Shown: piece by piece, positions 25,286-32,483 of the stretch
How positions within the stretch are numbered: position 1 is the stretch's first letter
Layout of the letters: every line of letters starts with the position of its first letter
Assembly: GCA_002011425.1 (NCBI GenBank)
Contig: MTNJ01000010.1
Span: 1-64,000, forward strand
DNA from: Candidatus Acetothermia bacterium JdFR-48
GTDB lineage: Bacteria > Bipolaricaulota > Bipolaricaulia > Bipolaricaulales > Bipolaricaulaceae
Direction of reading: 5' to 3'
Length of the DNA stretch: 64,000 nt
Translations under genes and position numbers: made by a program
The notes under the pieces: generated by a model
The model's input: only the letters and a program-made list of their open reading frames with translations
The model's database searches: none
What the model was told of the DNA's origin: nothing

Positions 25286-26007
25286 AGGGCCACCTTCTCC
25301 AGGCCGTAGCGGAAAAGGGCCCTGGTGCCGCCGCCCTCGGCCACCGTCCGCAGCACCGCCCCGGGGTCGCGGGCCCGGGCGCCGAAGAGATACTCGATCC
25401 CCCAATTGAGCAATCCCTCCCACAGGGGCGTCGAGGGACCGATCACCGCGGCCCGGCCCCGGGAGAGCTCGAGAAGCCGCCCCACTGTCTTGTTGGCGAA
25501 GGCCGTGCCCGTGATGAAAACCACGTCGCAGCGGGGAAGCTCTGCTTCCACCGCCCAGTCGGGGAGCACCCCCGGCCGCGAGGGGTCCCGCTCGAAGACG
25601 AGCACCTCCTGCGCCCTCCCCTCAAGGGCCCGGATCAGGGGGCCGATGTAGCCCACCACCCCTACCACCTCTTCCCTTCTCACCCCCATGGCCTCCACTG
25701 GGTCCGGTGAGGGCCGTGCCCCCTCCCCTAAAACCGCGTTCACTACCGCGAGGCCCAGGGCGGAGTCCAAAGGATCCGTCAAAAGGAGACCCCGGGCGAG
25801 TTTCAAAGCGCTCCTTCCTGTAAGCTCGCCCGCCATGGGTTGGGTCCGGCACCCATATATCTCACGGGGCGTCGCCGCCAGGCCCAGGCGGCCGCCGGAG
25901 AGGAGGACCGCAGTATAGGCGAGCCCAATGACCACTCGTTCCACCTTTAGCCCGACGAGCCTCCTCTCCCCAGTGGCAAGGAGGTCCTCAATTATGGGGA
26001 TGCCCAT
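25273..26007 (-). CDS. DUF364/DUF4213 putative heavy-metal chelation protein
   Basis: The protein is about 244 residues from the ATG at 26007. The N-terminal half (VERVVIGLAYTAVLLS, ELTGRSALKLARGLLLTDPLDSALGLAVVNAV) matches DUF4213 and the C-terminal half (VGVVGYIGPLIRALEG, VLVFERDPSRPG, DVVFITGTAFANKTVGRLLELS, AVIGPSTPLWEGLLNWGI) matches DUF364, a Rossmann-like domain predicted to bind metals. Such proteins sit with molybdate/tungstate or corrinoid genes in anaerobes. It overlaps fur by 16 bases and the radical SAM gene by up to 13, indicating one transcript. Confidence 0.82.
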   Translation of the reverse strand: MGIPIIEDLLATGERRLVGLKVERVVIGLAYTAVLLSGGRLGLAATPREIYGCRTQPMAGELTGRSALKLARGLLLTDPLDSALGLAVVNAVLGEGARPSPDPVEAMGVRREEVVGVVGYIGPLIRALEGRAQEVLVFERDPSRPGVLPDWAVEAELPRCDVVFITGTAFANKTVGRLLELSRGRAAVIGPSTPLWEGLLNWGIEYLFGARARDPGAVLRTVAEGGGTRALFRYGLEKVALWRD

Positions 26008-26474
26008 CCTTCCCTTTCCGCATGGCGACACGCGGCACAGAGGCCGAATCCCTGAATAACGGTTTGCTGGAGCTGGAAATCATGTTCATCCGCGATTTTA
26101 CAGAGGAATTCCTTCACCTCCCCCTCATCGAACTCCACTATCGTGCCACAGCGGCGACACAGGAAGTGACCGTGATGCTTGTGTCCCAGGCAGGACTCGT
26201 AGCGAGCACCCGTTCCCATAAAGGTACACCGACGGATAAGGTCCGCTTGTTCCAGTAGATCGAGGGTCCGGTAGATAGTGGCCATCGAGATTCCATGGAT
26301 TCGGAGTGTTCCCCACAAATCCGCGGCGCTGAAATGCCCGGGGAATCCCAGGGCCCGTTCCGCGATCCACAGGCGAGTGCGCGTGACCTTGAATCCCCGC
26401 TGCCGCAGGAAGTGTTCAAACGCCAATACAGCTTCAGCGAGGTCTTCCTTGGCCACCGCCCATGCTCCCTTCAT
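25992..26474 (-). CDS. Fur-family metal-responsive regulator
   Basis: This 160-residue regulator has the winged helix (LRQRGFKVTRTRLWIAERAL, SAADLWGTLRIHGISMATIYRTLDLLEQADLI) and the dimerisation domain with HKHHGHFLCRRCG and a second pair LCAACRHAE, a structural zinc site. It could sense Fe, Zn, Ni or peroxide; sequence does not decide. The ATG at 26474 overlaps the upstream ATPase stop (ATGA); an earlier in-frame start at 26504 exists. Its place inside an operon of putative metal-handling proteins suggests it controls this locus. Confidence 0.88.
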   Translation of the reverse strand: MKGAWAVAKEDLAEAVLAFEHFLRQRGFKVTRTRLWIAERALGFPGHFSAADLWGTLRIHGISMATIYRTLDLLEQADLIRRCTFMGTGARYESCLGHKHHGHFLCRRCGTIVEFDEGEVKEFLCKIADEHDFQLQQTVIQGFGLCAACRHAEREGWASP

Positions 26475-27343
26475 CCCCGAAGTCTCTCTCGTAACTTCTC
26501 CCATATTTGCCGGATGGCGACGGCCGCCGGTCCATCGAAGTCTACGACCACGGGTTTCCCCCCGAACTGGGCCGCGGTCACCCTCTCATCGTAGGGAATC
26601 TCCCCGAGGTACGCCATGCCCTCCCGTTCCGCCGTCTCCCGGATCTCCCGCGCGAGCCGCGGGCTCAGATCGGCCTTATTGAGGACCAGGAAGAGGCGGC
26701 TCCCAAAGTGGCGCGCCACCCCTGCCACGCGCAGGAGGTCGTGCAGGGCCGAGCTGCTGGGCTCGGTCACGATCAGGGCCGCGTGGGCCCCGGATAGGGA
26801 GGCGATCACCGGGCATCCGATGCCGGGACTCCCGTCGATGAGGAGAAGCGAGGCCCCCTCCGCCCGCGCGGCACCCCGGGCCCGCATCTTCACCTGGGTG
26901 ACCAGCTTCCCCGAGTTCTCCTCCCCGGGGAGGAGCTCCCCATGGACCAGGGTCCCATAGGGGGTGCGGGATACATAGATCCAGCCCGAGCGGCGTTCCT
27001 CCATCCGGATCGCCCCCACCGGACACACATGGGCGCACGCCCCACAGCCCTCACACGAGAGGGGGGCCACGCGGTAGCGGTCGCCCTCGGCCCGGATGGC
27101 GTCGAACCGGCAGGCCTTAGCGCAGGCCCCGCAGGCGATGCACTTCCCCCGGTGAATGACCGCGGCCTCCGCGCCCCGGTAGGGGCGTTTTTCCACTACC
27201 TCGCCCCCCAGGAGGATGTGGAGATCCGCGGCGTCCACGTCGCAGTCGACCACCACCGCCCCCTCGGCCAGGGCGGCGAAGGACCCCACCATGGTGGTCT
27301 TCCCCGTGCCCCCCTTTCCGGAGATGACCACGAGCTCGGTCAT
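26471..27343 (-). CDS. MinD/Mrp-like ATPase with inserted 2[4Fe-4S] ferredoxin domain (copy 2)
   Basis: This 290-residue protein has the deviant Walker A GKGGTGKTT (residues 9-17) and VDCDVDAADLH. A ferredoxin insert follows at about 65-115 (KCIACGACAKACRFDA, SCEGCGACAHVCPVGA), then IDGSPGIGCPVIASLSGAH and VLNKADLSP. These Cys-bearing P-loop ATPases always travel as pairs in anaerobes next to NifX-like proteins; iron-sulfur or metal-cofactor assembly is inferred. It overlaps the sister ATPase and fur by four bases each. The two copies share the full domain order. Confidence 0.9.
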   Translation of the reverse strand: MTELVVISGKGGTGKTTMVGSFAALAEGAVVVDCDVDAADLHILLGGEVVEKRPYRGAEAAVIHRGKCIACGACAKACRFDAIRAEGDRYRVAPLSCEGCGACAHVCPVGAIRMEERRSGWIYVSRTPYGTLVHGELLPGEENSGKLVTQVKMRARGAARAEGASLLLIDGSPGIGCPVIASLSGAHAALIVTEPSSSALHDLLRVAGVARHFGSRLFLVLNKADLSPRLAREIRETAEREGMAYLGEIPYDERVTAAQFGGKPVVVDFDGPAAVAIRQIWEKLRERLRG

Positions 27344-28206
27344 CTCCCCACCACGGTCAGGGAGGCAATCCCCCGGATCAGGGCGCGGAACCCCTCTTCC
27401 CACTCCGGGAACGCCGTTACCAGAGGGATGCCCTCGGCGTAGGCCGCCGCGATCCTCCGGTCCATGGGAATGCGCAAGAGGACGGGGATCCCTTCCTTAT
27501 CGAGGAACCGCTCCACGGAGTCGTCGCCGCTCCCGTCCCGGTTGATCACCGCCCCCATGGGGAGCCCCAGTTCCCGGGCCACCGCCGCGGCGAGCTTCAG
27601 GTCATGGAGCCCGAAGGGGGTGGGCTCGGTGACGAGGAGGGCGAAGTCGGCCCCCTTCAGGGTCTCGATCACTGGGCAGGCGGTGCCCGGGGGCGCGTCG
27701 AGGACGGTGGGAAGCCCTTCCGTCATCTCCCGCTTGAGGGCCCGGATTATGGGGGTAGCCATGGGCTCTCCCACGGCCAGGATCCCGTGCCCAAAGCGGA
27801 TCGTCCCCGCCCGGCCCCACTCCAGCCGACCGATCTCCCGGGGGACCTCGGAGATCGCCCCCACGGGGCAGACCATCGCGCACAGGCCACAGCCGTGGCA
27901 GAGCTCGGGATGGAAAAGGACCCGGCCCCCGATCACCGCCAGGGCCCCGAACCGGCACGCCTTGGCGCAGGCGCCGCAGCGGGTGCACCGGTCGAGGTCG
28001 ACCTCGGGGACGGGGATCTCCACGGGACGGCTCCCCTGGATGGTCGGGGAGAGGAAGATGTGGGCATTGGGTTCCTCCACATCGCAGTCGAGGAACTGGA
28101 CCTCCCCGTGGCGGGCGAGGGAGAGGGCGAGGCTCACCGCCACGGTGGTCTTCCCCGTGCCCCCCTTTCCGGAGGCGACGGCGATCTTAACGGGATCAGT
28201 GATCAC
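27340..28206 (-). CDS. MinD/Mrp-like ATPase with inserted 2[4Fe-4S] ferredoxin domain (copy 1)
   Basis: This 288-residue protein has Walker A GKGGTGKTT near residue 13-21 and FLDCDVEEPNAHIFL. Its ferredoxin insert has RCTRCGACAKACRFGA and LCHGCGLCAMVCPVGA, and DAPPGTACPVIETLKGADF and VTEPTPFGLHDL follow. The start is GTG, overlapping the end of the NifX-like gene by 11 bases. As a pair with the downstream copy it probably acts as a heterodimer that couples ATP to electron or cluster transfer; this is inferred from the family. Confidence 0.9.
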   Translation of the reverse strand: MITDPVKIAVASGKGGTGKTTVAVSLALSLARHGEVQFLDCDVEEPNAHIFLSPTIQGSRPVEIPVPEVDLDRCTRCGACAKACRFGALAVIGGRVLFHPELCHGCGLCAMVCPVGAISEVPREIGRLEWGRAGTIRFGHGILAVGEPMATPIIRALKREMTEGLPTVLDAPPGTACPVIETLKGADFALLVTEPTPFGLHDLKLAAAVARELGLPMGAVINRDGSGDDSVERFLDKEGIPVLLRIPMDRRIAAAYAEGIPLVTAFPEWEEGFRALIRGIASLTVVGR

Positions 28207-28555
28207 AGCCCCCGCTGTGATCGCAGGGCGCGGCCCCGCCCAGGCGTCCTTCCCGCCAGGCGCGGATCGCCTCGCCCACCGTGCCCGAGGCGCCGGTCAC
28301 CACCTCGATGCCGTACCGCGAGAGGAGGTCCACGGCGCGTCGACCGATCCCGGAGCAGATGACCACATCGACCCCCGCGGCGGCGAGGTGCTCGGCCGGG
28401 AGGCCGCTTCCTCCCATGTGCTCCGACTCGTTGGGGATGACCTCTACCTCCCCGGTCTCAGTGTCGCAGACGGTATACGTGGGGGAGCGGCCGAAGTGCT
28501 CCCCTACCAGGTCCTCCAGTCCCCCCTGTCCGGCGCTGGGAACGCAGACCCTCAT
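28196..28555 (-). CDS. NifX/NafY-type iron-molybdenum-cofactor-binding-like protein
   Basis: This 119-residue protein shows the small alpha/beta fold of the dinitrogenase FeMo-cofactor family: MRVCVPSAGQGGLEDLVGEHFGRSPTY-like start, VVICSGIGRRAVDLL and VVTGASGTVGEAI. The C-terminal tail APCDHSGGCDH is rich in Cys and His and could bind metal. There are no nitrogenase genes here, so a role in another metallocluster is more likely. It lies between a tiny aromatic-rich protein and the first MinD ATPase. Confidence 0.85.
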   Translation of the reverse strand: MRVCVPSAGQGGLEDLVGEHFGRSPTYTVCDTETGEVEVIPNESEHMGGSGLPAEHLAAAGVDVVICSGIGRRAVDLLSRYGIEVVTGASGTVGEAIRAWREGRLGGAAPCDHSGGCDH

Positions 28556-28559
28556 GGCC

Positions 28560-28778
28560 TCACCAGGTCCACGGATACGGGTAGGGACCGTACCAACGGG
28601 GCCGCCACCACGAGTACGGTGCGGTGTACCCGGTGTAGGGGGCGTAGTAACCGAACCGCCACCATCCGCGGGGGAGCCAGGGGAATGCGCGGCAGATGGG
28701 GTAGGGGTTGCCCCGTCCGCCCCAGCCGCGACCCCTGCCCCAGGCGCCCCATCCGCGTCCGTACCGTCTCCACGGCAT
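28560..28778 (-). CDS. Small Gly/Trp/Tyr/Arg-rich protein, DUF5320-like
   Basis: This 72-residue protein has repeated WGRGRGWGGRG-like units and a C-terminal half dense in Trp, Tyr and Pro (YYAPYTGY, PYPYPW). There is no globular fold or Cys cluster apart from one Cys. The ATG at 28778 follows GGGAGGTGAGTGAGG. Small proteins of this composition recur between NifX-like genes in anaerobes and are sometimes called DUF5320. Function unknown. Composition is unlike its neighbours except the two other Gly-rich proteins of the locus. Confidence 0.65.
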   Translation of the reverse strand: MPWRRYGRGWGAWGRGRGWGGRGNPYPICRAFPWLPRGWWRFGYYAPYTGYTAPYSWWRPRWYGPYPYPWTW

Positions 28779-28780
28779 CC

Positions 28781-29326
28781 TCACTCACCTCCCTTTAGCT
28801 CGCCGAGCTTCCGGCGCACCTCCGAGAGCTCCCGTTCCAGCCGGTCCAGGCGCTCCCGAAGCTCGTCTATCCCCGTCTGGCCCCCGGGTGGCGGGGGAGG
28901 GGGGCCATAGCCCCAGGCGCCCCGCCCCATTCCCCGACCCCGGCCCATCCCCGGGCCGAAGCCTCCGGGGGTCGGAGGAGCGGCTGTGGGGACCAGTTCC
29001 CCCTTCAGGTACCGCTCCACCGCTTCCCGGACGGTGAGGCCCGCGACCGGGACGATCTTCACCCCGGCTTGGGCCAGGACCCCGGAAGCGTTGGGGCCGA
29101 AGTTGCCTGCGAACACGGCCTCGGCCCCCCGCTCCGCCACCAGCTGGGCCGCCTGGATCCCGGCCCCAGAGGGAGCGGCGGCGTGGGGGTTGTCGAGGAC
29201 GGTGACGCTTTGTATCTCGGTGCCCTCGACCTCCACCACGGTGAAGGTGGGGGCCCGGCCGAAGTTGGGATAGACCCGGTCGCCCGGACCCCCGGCATCG
29301 GTGGCCGCCACGAGTATCCGGGTCAT
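28781..29326 (-). CDS. NifX-type protein with Gly-rich linker and C-terminal coiled coil
   Basis: This 181-residue protein has a NifX-type domain at residues 1-110 (RVYPNFGRAPTFTVVEVEG, AVFAGNFGPNASGVLAQAGV, GLTVREAVERYLKGEL). A Gly/Pro-rich linker with GPGMGRGRGMGRGAWGYG follows, and an amphipathic coiled coil at about 153-178 (ELRERLDRLERELSEVRRKL). The linker and coil mirror parts of the DUF5320-like protein encoded upstream, which also ends in a coiled coil, so the two may pair. It overlaps that gene by four bases. Confidence 0.82.
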   Translation of the reverse strand: MTRILVAATDAGGPGDRVYPNFGRAPTFTVVEVEGTEIQSVTVLDNPHAAAPSGAGIQAAQLVAERGAEAVFAGNFGPNASGVLAQAGVKIVPVAGLTVREAVERYLKGELVPTAAPPTPGGFGPGMGRGRGMGRGAWGYGPPPPPPGGQTGIDELRERLDRLERELSEVRRKLGELKGGE

Positions 29327-29631
29327 TCTTCCCCCTTGGAGAGCGCCTCCAGCCTCTCCTTGATCGCCCGGAGCTGGGCTTCCAGGGCCCGGGCCTGGGC
29401 CTCGAGCCAGCTAAGTTCCTCCTCGCGGCTCGGAGGGGCCCAGCCCCAAGGGCTCCAGGCCCACGGGCGGGGCCACGCCCCCTGGGAGGAGAGCCAGGAG
29501 GCGAAGTCCCCGTATTGACCGGTCTGCGTGAGGTAAACCGCGCCCGGGGACAGGCCGCCCCAGCCCGGAGAGTAGCCGAACCTCATCCAGCCCGGGAGAC
29601 CGGTGAGGTAGAACATGTTGCGCCAGCGCAT
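29323..29631 (-). CDS. DUF5320-like protein, aromatic N-terminus and C-terminal coiled coil
   Basis: This 102-residue protein begins MRWRNMFYLTGLPGWMRFGY, continues with a Trp/Pro-rich middle (AWPRPWAWSPWGW) and ends in an amphipathic helix (EEELSWLEAQARALEAQLRAIKERL) typical of DUF5320-type proteins. It has no signal peptide. The ATG at 29631 follows a strong GGAGGTGATTCCC site. It is the first gene of the nine-gene minus-strand operon and is transcribed from the promoter that overlaps that of the DUF134 gene. Function unknown. Confidence 0.7.
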   Translation of the reverse strand: MRWRNMFYLTGLPGWMRFGYSPGWGGLSPGAVYLTQTGQYGDFASWLSSQGAWPRPWAWSPWGWAPPSREEELSWLEAQARALEAQLRAIKERLEALSKGEE

Positions 29632-29650
29632 GGGAATCACCTCCATCAAA

Positions 29651-29679
29651 ATTATAAGCATAAGCACAAAACTTGGCAA
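29651..29679 (-). promoter_or_regulatory. Promoter of the NifX/MinD operon
   Basis: On the minus strand TTGCCA (29679-29674), a 17-base spacer, then a perfect TATAAT (29656-29651), 19 bases before the ATG. Its -35 occupies the same bases as the -35 of the divergent promoter. Confidence 0.7.
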
Positions 29680-29702
29680 GATCCGTTCCGGACGGCTATA
29701 CT
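29673..29702 (+). promoter_or_regulatory. Promoter of the DUF134 regulator (leaderless)
   Basis: TTGGCA (29673-29678), an 18-base spacer, then TATACT (29697-29702). The ATG at 29709 begins seven bases after the -10, at the expected transcription start, so the message should be leaderless. Confidence 0.7.
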
Positions 29703-29708
29703 GGGTCT

Positions 29709-30050
29709 ATGCCGAGGCCGCCCAAGCCGCGCCGCTGCTGGGGCCCCCCGCCCCACGAGGTATTCAAGCCCGCCGGGGTACCCATGGGTCGCCTCCAGGT
29801 GATCCAGCTCGCCCTGGACGAGTTGGAGGCCCTGCGGCTGTGCGACCTTCTGGGACTCGACCAGGAGGCGGCCGGGGAGCGCATGGGGGTCTCCCGGGGA
29901 ACGGTGCAGAGGTTGCTCTCCGCGGCCCGGTCCAAGGTGGCGGACGCCCTGGTCAATGGGAAGGCCTTGGTGATCGTACGCACCCCCTATATCCGCTTCC
30001 ACCCGGGCGCCGGCCCGGGTCCCCACCGCCACCGCGGTCCACGCGCGTGA
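29709..30050 (+). CDS. DUF134-family helix-turn-helix regulator
   Basis: This 113-residue protein starts MPRPPKPRRCW, the family hallmark. FKPAGVPMGRLQVIQLALDELEALRLCDLLGLDQEAAGERMGVSRGTVQRLLSAARSKVADAL follows, a sigma-70 region-4-like helix-turn-helix. The tail is Gly/His/Arg-rich. DUF134 proteins are almost always next to NifX-like and MinD-ferredoxin genes, as here, and are thought to regulate them. The two divergent promoters overlap at the -35, which would let one bound protein control both directions. An alternative start further upstream is out of reach of the promoter. Confidence 0.88.
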   Translation: MPRPPKPRRCWGPPPHEVFKPAGVPMGRLQVIQLALDELEALRLCDLLGLDQEAAGERMGVSRGTVQRLLSAARSKVADALVNGKALVIVRTPYIRFHPGAGPGPHRHRGPRA

Positions 30051-30108
30051 GAAGCCGGGGATAAAAACACGCCCTCGCCCCACGGTCTTTTCCCAATCAG
30101 GGATCAAT

Positions 30109-30138
30109 TTGACAGTAGGGCCTACCTTGGGGTAGGTA
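30109..30138 (+). promoter_or_regulatory. Putative promoter/operator of the formate dehydrogenase operon
   Basis: A perfect TTGACA (30109-30114) is followed by the inverted repeat CCTACC-TTGG-GGTAGG (30121-30136). The -10 is poor (TAGGTA at 30133-30138), as in promoters that need an activator, and the palindrome fills the spacer. Confidence 0.45.
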
Positions 30139-30144
30139 AGAAGT

Positions 30145-30636
30145 GTGGAGGCGCGGAAAGGTCTTCGCGAGGAGACAAAAGAGCTTTTGCGTGGAAGTGC
30201 GCGAACTCCTTCCTCCCTGATTCCCATCCTCCAGAAGATCCAGAAGCGGTTCGGTTACCTCCCACCCGAGGCCTTGGAAGAGGTGGCACGGCACCTGGAG
30301 GTCCCCCTGAGCCGCGTCTACGGGGTCGCCACCTTCTACGCCCAGTTCAGTCTGCGGCCCAAGGGCGAGCACTCGGTGCGGGTGTGCCTCGGGACGGCCT
30401 GCCACGTGCGGGGCGCCCCCCAGGTGTTGGAGGAGCTGGTCCGGCAGTTGCAGGTAGGGGAGGATGGCCTTAGCCGGGACGGGACAATTTCCCTGGAGAC
30501 GGTGCGCTGCCTCGGGGCATGTGCCCTGGGGCCGGTGGTGGTGGTCAACGGGACGTACTGGGGTCGAATGTCCCCGGCCCGCGTGGAGACCCTAGTGCGG
30601 GCCCTACAGGAAGGGACGGGCGATGTCGAGGCTTAG
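30145..30636 (+). CDS. NuoE/HndA-type [2Fe-2S] subunit of formate dehydrogenase complex
   Basis: This 163-residue thioredoxin-like ferredoxin subunit has PILQKIQKRFGYLPPEALEEVARHL and VYGVATFYAQFS typical of NuoE, with the [2Fe-2S] ligands in VCLGTACHVRGA and RCLGACALGPVV. It passes electrons within NAD(P)-linked formate dehydrogenases and hydrogenases. The start is GTG at 30145. The 3' end overlaps the NuoF-like gene by 14 bases. With the next two genes it resembles the HylC-HylB-FdhF arrangement of electron-bifurcating formate dehydrogenases; bifurcation itself is inferred. Confidence 0.9.
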   Translation: MEARKGLREETKELLRGSARTPSSLIPILQKIQKRFGYLPPEALEEVARHLEVPLSRVYGVATFYAQFSLRPKGEHSVRVCLGTACHVRGAPQVLEELVRQLQVGEDGLSRDGTISLETVRCLGACALGPVVVVNGTYWGRMSPARVETLVRALQEGTGDVEA

Positions 30637-32464
30637 GGGCCCCGAGGACCTCGTCGGACTGCGGGAACGTATCCGGGGGGAATCCTCCCCGCCTGTGACC
30701 GTCACCGTTTGCGGCGGCACTGGCTGTCGCGCCTTCGGGGCCGAGGATGTGCTCGCCGCCCTGCACCGGGAGCTGGAGCGCCGCGGCCTCTCCCGCGAGT
30801 TCCGGGTCAAGATGACCGGCTGCCACGGGTTCTGCGAGCACGGACCCATCGTGGTGGTGCGGCCTGCGGGCCATTTCTACCCCGGCCTTCGCCCCGAAGA
30901 CGTGCCTCGGCTATTGGATTCCCTGAGGCGTGACGCGGTGGAGGAGGCGTTCCTGTACGTGGACCCCGTCTCCGGGCAACGGATCGTCAGGGAAGAGGAG
31001 GTCCCTTTCTACCGGGGGCAGCGTCGGGTCGTCCTCGCCGCCAACGGGCGCATCGACCCCACTTCGATACGAGATTACATTGCCATCGGCGGATACTCCG
31101 CCCTCGCCAAGGCCCTGACGATGGCCCCGGAGGAGGTGATCGAGGAGGTAACGCGGTCCAGGCTCCGGGGCCGGGGGGGCGCCGGCTTCCCCACCGGGAG
31201 GAAGTGGGAGCTCTGCCGCCGGGTCCCGGGGACCAAAAAATACGTCGTCTGCAACGCCGACGAGGGGGACCCCGGGGCCTACATGGACCGCAGCGTCCTC
31301 GAGGGGAATCCCCACGTGGTAATCGAGGGGATGTCGATCGGGGCCTACGCGGTGGGGGCGGACGAGGGCTACGTCTACGTCCGGGCCGAGTACCCCCTGG
31401 CGGTGAAGCACCTACGGGTCGCGATCGCCCAGGCTGAGGAGCTCGGCCTCTTGGGAGACGACATCCTCGGGACCGGCTTCTCGTTCCGGCTCCACGTCTT
31501 CGAGGGGGCCGGAGCGTTCGTCTGCGGGGAAGAGACGGCGCTCATCGCCTCAATCGAGGGGAGGCGGGGGCAGCCGCGCCCGCGCCCACCCTATCCCGTG
31601 GAGTCCGGACTGTTCGGGAGGCCCACGGTGATCAACAACGTGGAGACCTGGGCCAATGTCCCTCACATCATCGGGAGGGGGGCAGATTGGTTCCGGTCCC
31701 TGGGGACCGAGGGCTCTCCGGGCACGAAGATCTTCTCCCTCACGGGGCGGGTGAGGAACACTGGGTTGGTCGAGGTCCCGATGGGAACCACGCTCCGTGA
31801 GCTGATCTTCGGGATCGGGGGCGGTCCGCCGGACGGAAAGGCCTTCAAAGCTGTGCAGATCGGGGGGCCATCGGGCGGGTGCCTCCCCGAGGAGCTCTTG
31901 GACCTCCCTATAGACTACGAGTCCCTCACCGGGGCGGGGGCAATGATGGGATCGGGGGGGATGGTGGTGCTCGACGAGGGGACCTGCATGGTAGAACTCG
32001 CCCGGTTCTTCCTCGAGTTCACCCAGGCCGAGTCCTGCGGCCAATGTCCTCCCTGCCGCATAGGAACGAAGCGGATGCTGGAGATCCTTGGGCGGATCAC
32101 CCTGGGACGGGGGCAGCCGGAGGATCTGGAGCTCCTTGAGGAGCTCGCGTGGGGGGTGAAGGAGGCCTCGCTGTGTGGCCTCGGCCGCACGGCCCCGAAT
32201 CCCGTCCTTACCACTCTACGCTACTTCCGCACCGAGTACGAGGCGCACCTCGAGGGCCGCTGTCCGGCCGGAGTCTGTCGGGCTCTCATCACGTACACCA
32301 TCGACCCGGAGGTCTGCGTGGGGTGCGGCCTCTGCGCCAAGGCCTGCCCCCAGGGGGCGATCGTCGGGGAGCGGGGGAAGCCCCATCGGATCTCGGTGGA
32401 GATCTGTATCCGTTGCGGGGCCTGTGCGGCCGCCTGTCCCAAGGGGGCGATCAAAATCACGTGA
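30623..32464 (+). CDS. NuoF/HndC-type NAD(P)- and FMN-binding subunit of formate dehydrogenase complex
   Basis: This 613-residue subunit is built from an N-terminal [2Fe-2S] thioredoxin-like domain (CGGTGCRAFGA, MTGCHGFCEHGP, residues 25-75). The central NuoF domain has RGRGGAGFPTGRKWE for FMN/NADH binding, CNADEGDPGAYMDR, GAGAFVCGEETALI and the ESCGQCPPCRIGT cluster. The C-terminus carries two [4Fe-4S] ferredoxin motifs (CVGCGLCAKACP, CIRCGACAAACP). This is the usual electron-input or bifurcating flavin module. The stop lies inside a copy of the dispersed repeat. FdhA follows 19 bases later. Confidence 0.93.
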   Translation: MSRLRGPEDLVGLRERIRGESSPPVTVTVCGGTGCRAFGAEDVLAALHRELERRGLSREFRVKMTGCHGFCEHGPIVVVRPAGHFYPGLRPEDVPRLLDSLRRDAVEEAFLYVDPVSGQRIVREEEVPFYRGQRRVVLAANGRIDPTSIRDYIAIGGYSALAKALTMAPEEVIEEVTRSRLRGRGGAGFPTGRKWELCRRVPGTKKYVVCNADEGDPGAYMDRSVLEGNPHVVIEGMSIGAYAVGADEGYVYVRAEYPLAVKHLRVAIAQAEELGLLGDDILGTGFSFRLHVFEGAGAFVCGEETALIASIEGRRGQPRPRPPYPVESGLFGRPTVINNVETWANVPHIIGRGADWFRSLGTEGSPGTKIFSLTGRVRNTGLVEVPMGTTLRELIFGIGGGPPDGKAFKAVQIGGPSGGCLPEELLDLPIDYESLTGAGAMMGSGGMVVLDEGTCMVELARFFLEFTQAESCGQCPPCRIGTKRMLEILGRITLGRGQPEDLELLEELAWGVKEASLCGLGRTAPNPVLTTLRYFRTEYEAHLEGRCPAGVCRALITYTIDPEVCVGCGLCAKACPQGAIVGERGKPHRISVEICIRCGACAAACPKGAIKIT

Positions 32465-32476
32465 CGCGTGACGGGT
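32460..32476. repeat. GTGACGC-type dispersed repeat, copy 3
   Basis: CGTGACGCGTGACGGGT spans the TGA stop of the NuoF-like gene and part of the gap before fdhA. As at copy 1, the repeat provides the stop codon. Confidence 0.65.
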
Positions 32477-32483
32477 TGAAAGT

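Noticed and set aside
28196-29326. Nitrogenase-associated cluster because of NifX-like proteins
   Set aside because: No nifH, nifD, nifK, nifE, nifN or nifB is present; the DUF134 and MinD context marks a different locus type.
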